64,000 nucleotides of DNA from Mesorhizobium sp. INR15 (GTDB lineage: Bacteria > Pseudomonadota > Alphaproteobacteria > Rhizobiales > Rhizobiaceae): the NCBI RefSeq assembly GCF_015500075.1, contig NZ_CP045496.1, forward strand, positions 2,056,001 through 2,120,000, read 5' to 3'. The notes under the pieces were generated by a model. That model was not told where the DNA came from and ran no database searches. It saw nothing but the letters and a program-made list of their open reading frames with translations. Made by a program: the position numbers and the translations under genes. Positions 55,088 to 61,525 of this stretch are shown piece by piece (the first letter of the stretch is position 1; each line of letters opens with the position of its first letter).

Positions 55088-56326
55088 ATGACTGAGATGA
55101 ATCTCGGCATGACCGAGCGGCTGAAGCCGATCCATGAGCGTGTCACGGCCATGGTGCGCGACGAGATCATGCCGCTTGGCGAGGAATTCCTGGCCGAAGT
55201 CGGCAAGGGCGGCGACCGCTGGGTCTACAGCGCGCGCCAGACCGAGATCCTCGAGGGTCTGAAGACCACCGCCAAGGGACGCGGCCTGTGGAATTTCTGG
55301 CTGACCGGGTCCGAGCGCGGCTATGGCCTGTCGACGGTCGAATACGCCTATCTGGCGGAGGAAATGGGCAAGGCGCATCTTGGCGCCGAGACATTCAACT
55401 GTTCGGCGCCCGACACCGGCAATATGGAGGTGCTGGAGCGCTACGGCTCGGCGGAGCACAAGAAAGAGTGGCTTGAGCCGTTGCTCGAAGGCAAGATCCG
55501 CTCCGCCTACCTGATGACCGAGCCGGATGTCGCTTCATCCGACGCCACCAACATTTCGTTGCGCTGCGAACGGCAAGGCGACGACTATGTGCTGAATGGC
55601 GAGAAGTGGTGGGCGTCGGGCGCCGGCGACCCGCGCTGCGCCATCTATATCGTCATGGTGAAAACCTCCGACGCTGAGCCAAAGCACCGCCAGCACTCGA
55701 TGATCCTGGTGCCGTCGGATGCCAGGGGGGTAACCAAGCTGCGCGCCATGCAGGTCTATGGCGAGGATGACGCGCCGCATGGCCACATGCACCTTCGCTT
55801 TGACAGTGTGCGGGTACCGGCGTCGAACCTGATCCTTGGCGAGGGCAGGGGGTTCGAGATCGCGCAAGGGCGGCTTGGGCCTGGCCGCATCCATCATTGC
55901 ATGCGCGCCATCGGCCACGCCGAGATGGCGCTGGAGATGCTGTGCAAGCGCTCGGTGCGGCGCGAGGCCTTTGGCCAGCCGCTGGCCAGGCTCGGCGCCA
56001 ATTTCGACATCATCGCCGAATGCCGCATGGAGATAGAGATGGCGCGGCTGCTCTGTCTCAAGGCGGCGTGGATGATCGACCAAGGCGATGCGCGCGCCGC
56101 GGCGCCCTGGATCAGCCAGATCAAGGTGGTGGCACCGCGCGTGGCGCTGAAGGTCACCGACGAGGCGGTGCAGATGTTCGGTGCGCAAGGCATCAGCCAG
56201 GACACGCCGCTGGCGCGCTCCTGGACGCATCTGAGAACCCTGCGCCTCGCCGATGGGCCGGATGCCGTCCATCGCCGCCAGGTGGCGCGTACGGAGCTGA
56301 AGAAATACACGCAGGAGAAGGTCTGA
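55088..56326 (+). CDS. Acyl-CoA dehydrogenase, ACAD10/11 type
   Basis: A 412-aa flavoprotein. It has MTEPDVASSDATNI (FAD region), LNGEKWWASGAGDPRC and GRGFEIAQGRLGPGRIHHCMRAIG, segments characteristic of the ACAD10/ACAD11 branch. In the place of the usual catalytic glutamate (YEGTxxI) it has LADGPDAVHR with D389, also as in that branch. Such enzymes act on 4-phosphoacyl-CoAs made by the partner kinase. It is followed 40 bases later by an MDR reductase. Confidence 0.92.
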   Translation: MTEMNLGMTERLKPIHERVTAMVRDEIMPLGEEFLAEVGKGGDRWVYSARQTEILEGLKTTAKGRGLWNFWLTGSERGYGLSTVEYAYLAEEMGKAHLGAETFNCSAPDTGNMEVLERYGSAEHKKEWLEPLLEGKIRSAYLMTEPDVASSDATNISLRCERQGDDYVLNGEKWWASGAGDPRCAIYIVMVKTSDAEPKHRQHSMILVPSDARGVTKLRAMQVYGEDDAPHGHMHLRFDSVRVPASNLILGEGRGFEIAQGRLGPGRIHHCMRAIGHAEMALEMLCKRSVRREAFGQPLARLGANFDIIAECRMEIEMARLLCLKAAWMIDQGDARAAAPWISQIKVVAPRVALKVTDEAVQMFGAQGISQDTPLARSWTHLRTLRLADGPDAVHRRQVARTELKKYTQEKV

Positions 56327-56366
56327 GCGCCATCGCTCGCACTCATCCCGACCAAGGAGTTCGCCG

Positions 56367-57404
56367 ATGACCATTCCGTCCGAAATGAAGGCGCTGCTGC
56401 TGACCGGTGACGGCTACACCAAGACGCCGAGCGGCAGCGTGCTGGAGGCGATGGAGCCCTATCTTGAGCCGGGCACTATCACCGTTCCGGTGCCGGGGCC
56501 GAGCCAGGTGCTGATCAAGGTCAGTCTCGCCTCTATCAATCCGTCCGATGTCGCCTTCATCAAGGGCCAATATGGCCAGCCGCGCGCGAAGGGCCAACCG
56601 GCTGGCTTCGAGGGTGTCGGTTCGGTCGTAGCCACTGGCGGAGAGCCATACGCCACAAGCCTCGCCGGCAAGCGCATCGCCTTCGCCACCGGCGTCTCAA
56701 ACTGGGGCTCGTGGGCGGACTATGCCGTCGCCGAAGCCGCCGCCTGCATTCCGCTTCTCGACACGGTGCGCGACGAGGATGGCGCGGCGATGATCGTCAA
56801 TCCGCTCACCGCGATCGCCATGTTCGAAATCGTCAAAGAGGCGGGGGAGAAGGCCTTCGTCATGACCGCAGGCGCCAGCCAGCTTTGCAAGCTGATCATT
56901 GGTTTGGCCAAGGAAGAGGGGTTCCGGCCGATCGTGACCGTGCGCCGCGACGACCAGATCGCGCTGCTCAAGGAGATGGGTGCTGCCCATGTGCTCAACG
57001 AGAAGGCGGCGGACTTCAAGGCCACACTGCGCGAGGTGATGAAGGCCGAGCAGCCGCGCATCTTCCTCGACGCGGTGACCGGGCCGCTGGCGTCAGTCAT
57101 TTTCGACGCCATGCCGAAGCGCTCCCGCTGGATCATCTATGGACGGCTCGATCCGGACACCACTGTCATCCGGGAACCTGGCCAGATGATCTTCCAGCAC
57201 AAGCATATCGAAGGCTTCTGGCTCAGCGAATGGATGCGCCAGTTTCGTGACCGCCGTGGCCCGGCGATCCTGGAAGCGCAGAAGCGCTTTTCCGACGGGC
57301 GCTGGTCGACCGACGTGACGGCCGTGGTGCCACTGACCGAAGCGATGGCGCGGGTGCCAGCGGCACTCGCCATGCCCAATGGCAAGGTTTTCATCAAGCC
57401 GTGA
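56367..57404 (+). CDS. MDR-superfamily zinc-free quinone oxidoreductase-like enzyme
   Basis: A 345-aa medium-chain dehydrogenase/reductase with a GroES-like N-terminus (about 20-140) and a Rossmann C-terminal domain (VMTAGASQLCKLIIGLAKEEG, about 164-184). It lacks structural and catalytic zinc ligands, so it belongs with quinone or enoyl reductases. It is co-transcribed with the acyl-CoA dehydrogenase, suggesting an enoyl- or enone-reductase step. Confidence 0.86.
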   Translation: MTIPSEMKALLLTGDGYTKTPSGSVLEAMEPYLEPGTITVPVPGPSQVLIKVSLASINPSDVAFIKGQYGQPRAKGQPAGFEGVGSVVATGGEPYATSLAGKRIAFATGVSNWGSWADYAVAEAAACIPLLDTVRDEDGAAMIVNPLTAIAMFEIVKEAGEKAFVMTAGASQLCKLIIGLAKEEGFRPIVTVRRDDQIALLKEMGAAHVLNEKAADFKATLREVMKAEQPRIFLDAVTGPLASVIFDAMPKRSRWIIYGRLDPDTTVIREPGQMIFQHKHIEGFWLSEWMRQFRDRRGPAILEAQKRFSDGRWSTDVTAVVPLTEAMARVPAALAMPNGKVFIKP

Positions 57405-57458
57405 ATGAGCGTGGGCCAGGATATCAACTCCGGTAGAATTGCCGAAAGCAGGAAGCCT

Positions 57459-57956
57459 ATGAGAAAATGGTGGTGTGTTCCGATTTTCTTGATGTCGATG
57501 GCCTTCGCCCTTGAAGCAAAAGCGGAAGACAAGTTCCCGCCATTCTGGCGCAAGGCGATGACGAACGATCCGAATACAAACTACTTTCTCAAGAAATATT
57601 CTGTTCCTCTGGATGATCCTGCCGGAACCGCCGTCAGAAACATCATGTTGGCCCGGGTGATTGGTGCCCTGTGTCAGTCGTCAAAGCTCAACAAGGCCAA
57701 GGTCAAGGCCTATCGCGAAAGAACGATCGGCGGTCTCTCGCCCGAGCAGCTCAAGGCGGCGGCATTCCAGGGTGGCAGCGCGCTGCGGAGTTTCAACTAC
57801 CAGGACCTCGCCTACCTTTGCGCTGGGGTCGACTATCAGTTCGGGCCGAATGGCGTCCTGATCCCAGGCGCCGTTTCGGCCGGAAAGGGTGAGCCGAACT
57901 ACCCCTATGATCAGCGTAACCCATACATCCACTTGCCCGAATTCACGGGCAATTAG
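57459..57956 (+). CDS. Exported protein of unknown function, AT-richer
   Basis: A 165-aa protein. A signal peptide covers about 1-23 (ending AKA). The mature part has KFPPFWRKAMTNDPNTNYFL, two or more cysteines (LCQSS, LCAG) and a C-terminal NYPYDQRNPYIHLPEF. No family was recognised. The ATG at 57459 has an AGGAAG site; the frame goes back to 57405. Codons are less GC-rich than its neighbours, hinting at recent transfer. Confidence 0.72.
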   Translation: MRKWWCVPIFLMSMAFALEAKAEDKFPPFWRKAMTNDPNTNYFLKKYSVPLDDPAGTAVRNIMLARVIGALCQSSKLNKAKVKAYRERTIGGLSPEQLKAAAFQGGSALRSFNYQDLAYLCAGVDYQFGPNGVLIPGAVSAGKGEPNYPYDQRNPYIHLPEFTGN

Positions 57957-58124
57957 CCAGATGGAGCTCTGAGCCGGACATCGGCCCCGCGACATAATGT
58001 CGGTTCGACGAGCTTCGCGGCCATCGAACCCTCTATGCCGGTTGGCTTTGTCCGTGATATGTCGCCGCCATCGAGTGCCGGGACAGTGATGGGAAATTGT
58101 CCTGGGCGGGTGTGTGAGTATTTG

Positions 58125-59291
58125 ATGATAATATCCAAGCAGACTTTCGACCGTCTGGGGTTTGGCCTGTGGATCCTGCTGTTGCTGGTCGTGCTTGCCC
58201 TGGCCGTTCTGTCGCCCGACTCGCGTTCGGTGGTGTTCGTCTACCGGCATGGCAGCGAGGCGTTCCTGGAGGGCCGCCCGCTCTATAATGTCGAGCTGGC
58301 GATGGGCTATCTCTACACGCCAGCCTTTGCCGCGCTCTACATTCCGTTCGCCAAGCTTGGGCCATATCTCGGCGACCAGCTGTGGCGGGTGCTCGGCTTT
58401 ACCGTGCTGACCCTTGCCGCGATCCGGCAGGTGCGCAAGGTCGGCGGCCAGGACCTGATGTGGCTGCTTTCGTTCGGCCTTTGCCTCGCGTTGCCGATGG
58501 CGGCGGGTGCGATCCGCAACGGTCAGGCCACGATCCTGCTGGCCGCCGCCTGCTGGTTTCTCACGTTTTCGGCGCTTGAAGGGCGGCGCGCCGAAACCTT
58601 TTTCTGGGCCTCGGTGGCGATCATCGCCAAGCCGACGGCGATCGTCATGCTGCTGCTGGCGGGCGCATTGCGCCCCCGGCTGATACCGGTGCTGGTGCTC
58701 GCGGTGCTGGCCGTGCTCGCCATACCGTACCTCTTCGCCCCGGCGGATTACATCAACGCCCTGTATCGCGATTTCTTCCAGATGCTGACCTCGATGGCCG
58801 CCGACGGCGGGGGGCATTTCGTACCGACCGATTTCACCGCGCCTTTCACCAAGATCGGGCTGCTCATCCCGGCCATCGATGCCACGGTGGTGCGCGTGGT
58901 GGCGGCACTGCTCACACTCTCGGCGGTTCTCTGGTTCGATCGCAAACTCGAGCGTGGGGTTGCCGGCCTGGCGATCTTCGTGACGGCGGCCTTCTACATG
59001 TGCGTCTTCAATCCGCGCGTCGAGCCCAACACCTATGCCATGATCGCCGTGCCTGCTGGTCTTGCTATCGCCTTGTTGTGGCGGCAAGAGCGGGGCGGCG
59101 CGTTGGCGATGGTTTTGGCCACGGTGCAATTCCTGGCCGGGTTGACTGGCATCGACCGCCAGCTGAATGACTTCTTCTATCCATGGTTCCGGCCGATCGC
59201 GGTGACTGTCATTGCTTGCGCGTTGATTTGGTGGTTTTGGGCAAAAGCCCGGGAAAAGGTCGTCAGTGCCGGGCCCGTCACACATGGCTGA
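58125..59291 (+). CDS. GT87-type (DUF2029) membrane glycosyltransferase
   Basis: A 388-aa protein with about ten membrane helices. The first loop (FVYRHGSEAFLEGRPLYNVELAMGYLYTPAFAALYIPFA) has the GRPLY..YTP pattern of DUF2029/GT87, GT-C enzymes that use polyprenyl-phosphate sugars on the periplasmic side. An arginine/asparagine pair (IRNGQAT) marks another family loop. The downstream genes make and process such a donor. It overlaps the GT2 gene by 8 bases. Confidence 0.86.
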   Translation: MIISKQTFDRLGFGLWILLLLVVLALAVLSPDSRSVVFVYRHGSEAFLEGRPLYNVELAMGYLYTPAFAALYIPFAKLGPYLGDQLWRVLGFTVLTLAAIRQVRKVGGQDLMWLLSFGLCLALPMAAGAIRNGQATILLAAACWFLTFSALEGRRAETFFWASVAIIAKPTAIVMLLLAGALRPRLIPVLVLAVLAVLAIPYLFAPADYINALYRDFFQMLTSMAADGGGHFVPTDFTAPFTKIGLLIPAIDATVVRVVAALLTLSAVLWFDRKLERGVAGLAIFVTAAFYMCVFNPRVEPNTYAMIAVPAGLAIALLWRQERGGALAMVLATVQFLAGLTGIDRQLNDFFYPWFRPIAVTVIACALIWWFWAKAREKVVSAGPVTHG

Positions 59292-60261
59292 GCAGCAATC
59301 CACACTCGATATCGTCGCCCCATTTTTCAACGAGGCGCAGTCGGCGTCAGCCTTTGCCGGGCTGCTTGTCCAGCTTGAGGCAGCGGTGGCGCAGCGTTTC
59401 GGGATGAAGGTTCACAAGATCCTGGTCGACGACGGCAGCCGCGACGACGGCGTCGCGCGGTTCTCGCAGGCGCTGTCGGGGTCGTGGGAGATTGTCCGTC
59501 TCAGCCGCAATTTCGGCAAGGAAGTGGCTGTGCTCGCCGGCCTCGACCAGTCGCGCGGCGACATGGTGCTGATCATGGATTCCGATCTTCAGCATTCGAT
59601 GGATATCAGCCTGAAGCTGATCGCCGAACTGATGGCGGATCCGGAAATCGATGTCGTCTACGCGCAGAACGACCGGCGTGAGGCCAGCTGGCGGCGCAGC
59701 CAGATGGCGAAGCTTTTCTACAGTCTGATCAACAGCAGCCAGCGTTTCGACATACCGGAAAACGCCGGCGACTTTCGCGTCATGCGCGGCACCGTGGCGC
59801 GCGCATTGACCAGCCTGCGTGACAAGCGGCGCTTCAACAAGGGTCTGTTTGCCTGGGCCGGCTTTCGCCAGAAAGCGGTGTCCTACTCGCCGGAAAATCG
59901 GGCCAGCGGCACGTCGAAATGGAGTCGGCTTAACCTGATTGCCTTCTCGTTGGAGGGGTTCACCTCCTTCTCGGTCATCCCGTTGCGCCTGATCAGCCTT
60001 TGCGGGCTGCTCGCTGCGCTGGCGGGTGTGGTCTACGGCGCCAAGGTGTTCTTCGAAGTGATCTTCTACGGCATTGCCGTGCCAGGCTATCCGAGCCTGC
60101 TGGTTGCCGTGGTTCTGCTCGGCGGTCTCAACCTGACACTGCTTGGCCTGATCGGCGAATATGTCTGGGTGACTTTGAGCGAAAGCAAGGACCGGCCGGT
60201 CTATATCGTGCGCGATGTCATGCGCAGTGGCACAGGCATGCTGAGCGCTCCCGATCCATGA
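59284..60261 (+). CDS. GT2 polyprenyl-phosphate glycosyltransferase (GtrB/DPM1-like)
   Basis: A 325-aa enzyme. The GT2 core has APFFNEAQSA (12-21), VDDGSRDD (48-55) and MDSDLQH (98-104, the DxD-type metal site). Two C-terminal membrane helices (about 231-256 and 265-295) anchor it. It is of the GtrB/ArnC/DPM1 type that transfers a sugar to undecaprenyl phosphate. The ATG at 59284 follows the upstream extension from 59266. It overlaps the deacetylase gene by 4 bases. Confidence 0.93.
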   Translation: MAEQQSTLDIVAPFFNEAQSASAFAGLLVQLEAAVAQRFGMKVHKILVDDGSRDDGVARFSQALSGSWEIVRLSRNFGKEVAVLAGLDQSRGDMVLIMDSDLQHSMDISLKLIAELMADPEIDVVYAQNDRREASWRRSQMAKLFYSLINSSQRFDIPENAGDFRVMRGTVARALTSLRDKRRFNKGLFAWAGFRQKAVSYSPENRASGTSKWSRLNLIAFSLEGFTSFSVIPLRLISLCGLLAALAGVVYGAKVFFEVIFYGIAVPGYPSLLVAVVLLGGLNLTLLGLIGEYVWVTLSESKDRPVYIVRDVMRSGTGMLSAPDP

Positions 60262-61079
60262 CGCGGCGTATCCGCCTGATTGCCGACGACTACGGCCTGG
60301 CGCCCGGCGTTTCAGCCGCGATTCTCGACCTGCTCAAGCGCGGGCGTCTCAGCGGCACCAGCTGCATGACCGGCTTTCCGGAATGGGAAAGTGAGGCGGC
60401 GCGGATCAGGCCGTTGAGCGGCCAAGTGGCGATCGGACTTCATCTGACCCTGACCGACCAGCCTGCCGTGACCGGGCGGTCGAGTCTAGCACCGGAAGGC
60501 CGGCTGCCGCCGCATCGCTCGCTGGCACTGCCGGTCTTGCGTGGCCGCTTCGAAGACCGCGACGTTCATGCCGAGCTCGACGCTCAATATGGCCGTTTCG
60601 TTGAAGCACTTGGACGCCAGCCTGATTTCATCGATGGCCATCAGCACGTGCATTTCCTGCCCGTCGTGCGCAAATGGCTGCTGGCCCGCTTTCCCGGAAG
60701 CGCCGCGATGCCGGCTTTGCGCGGCGCGCCGGCCCGGCCCGGCAAGATCGCTGTCGCGGTCAAGGTCGCCGCGATCGCTGCCTTGGCCGCGGGGTTCAAC
60801 CGGACGATGGAAGGCGCCGGCTTCGATGTCATGCGGCCGCTCACCGGCATCTATGATTGGCGGCAACCCGACAGCTTCGTCCCGGTGCTTCTGGCCGCCA
60901 TCGAGACTTTGCCTGAGCAAGGCCTGTTCATGTGCCATCCCGGCCATGTCGACGAAACGCTGCGTGCGCGTGACCCGATGCGGAACGTGCGCGAGGTCGA
61001 GTTCGCATTCCTGGCATCGGACGAGTTCGGTGCAAGCCTAGCCCGCGCCGGCGTCGGCATCATCGGTGGCGAGGGATGA
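60258..61079 (+). CDS. ChbG/HpnK (YdjC)-family sugar deacetylase
   Basis: A 273-aa metal-dependent deacetylase. Catalytic and metal residues are D10/D11 (ADDYG), H61 (GLHLTL) and D125/H127/H129/H131 (DGHQHVH). Family members remove N-acetyl groups from sugars; Francisella NaxD does this on undecaprenyl-phosphate-GalNAc. Overlaps with GT2 (4 bases) and GtrA (4 bases) suggest that its substrate is the GT2 product. Confidence 0.9.
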   Translation: MTRRIRLIADDYGLAPGVSAAILDLLKRGRLSGTSCMTGFPEWESEAARIRPLSGQVAIGLHLTLTDQPAVTGRSSLAPEGRLPPHRSLALPVLRGRFEDRDVHAELDAQYGRFVEALGRQPDFIDGHQHVHFLPVVRKWLLARFPGSAAMPALRGAPARPGKIAVAVKVAAIAALAAGFNRTMEGAGFDVMRPLTGIYDWRQPDSFVPVLLAAIETLPEQGLFMCHPGHVDETLRARDPMRNVREVEFAFLASDEFGASLARAGVGIIGGEG

Positions 61080-61486
61080 GCGACGCGGAGCAGCCTCGCC
61101 GCTCGACGGGTGACAAGATCATCCGTTTTGCCGTCGTCGGGCTCGCCAACACCGCTATCGATCTGGCCGTTTTCACCTTGCTGGTCAGCCTGCATGCGCT
61201 GCCGCTCGCCGCCAATCTTGGCGCCTGGGTGGTGGCCGTCGCCTTTTCGTTCGCGGCGAATAGCTTTTGGTCGTTCGAGCGCGACCGGGCGATCCCGCTG
61301 CACAACGCGTTCTTTCGGTTCATCTCGCTGGGCGCGCTGATATCGCTTGGCGTTTCCAGCCTGTCGCTGGCGCTGCTTGCCGGCGTCATCGGCGTCTGGC
61401 CGGCAAAGATCGGCGGCGTTGTCGTTGCCGCCGTCCTGAATTTCCTGGCAGCGCGCTGGTCGATCGAAGGACGCCTTGTAAAGTAG
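61076..61486 (+). CDS. GtrA-family membrane protein (putative flippase)
   Basis: A 136-aa protein with four membrane helices and the GtrA pattern: FAVVGLANTAIDLAVFTLL near the N-terminus, FAANSFWSFER in the middle and KIGGVVVAAVLNFLAARW at the end. GtrA proteins are thought to flip polyprenyl-phosphate sugars across the inner membrane. It is the last gene of the cassette and is followed by an inverted repeat. Confidence 0.92.
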   Translation: MSDAEQPRRSTGDKIIRFAVVGLANTAIDLAVFTLLVSLHALPLAANLGAWVVAVAFSFAANSFWSFERDRAIPLHNAFFRFISLGALISLGVSSLSLALLAGVIGVWPAKIGGVVVAAVLNFLAARWSIEGRLVK

Positions 61487-61504
61487 CGCCCTGTCTGTCT
61501 TGAC

Positions 61505-61524
61505 GAAATTCCAGACGGAATTTC
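61505..61524. terminator. Inverted repeat between convergent gtrA-type and RND genes
   Basis: GAAATTCC (61505-61512) and GGAATTTC (61517-61524) form a perfect 8-bp stem with a 4-base loop. It sits between convergent genes and is likely a bidirectional terminator, though no long T-run follows. Confidence 0.45.
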
Positions 61525-61525
61525 T

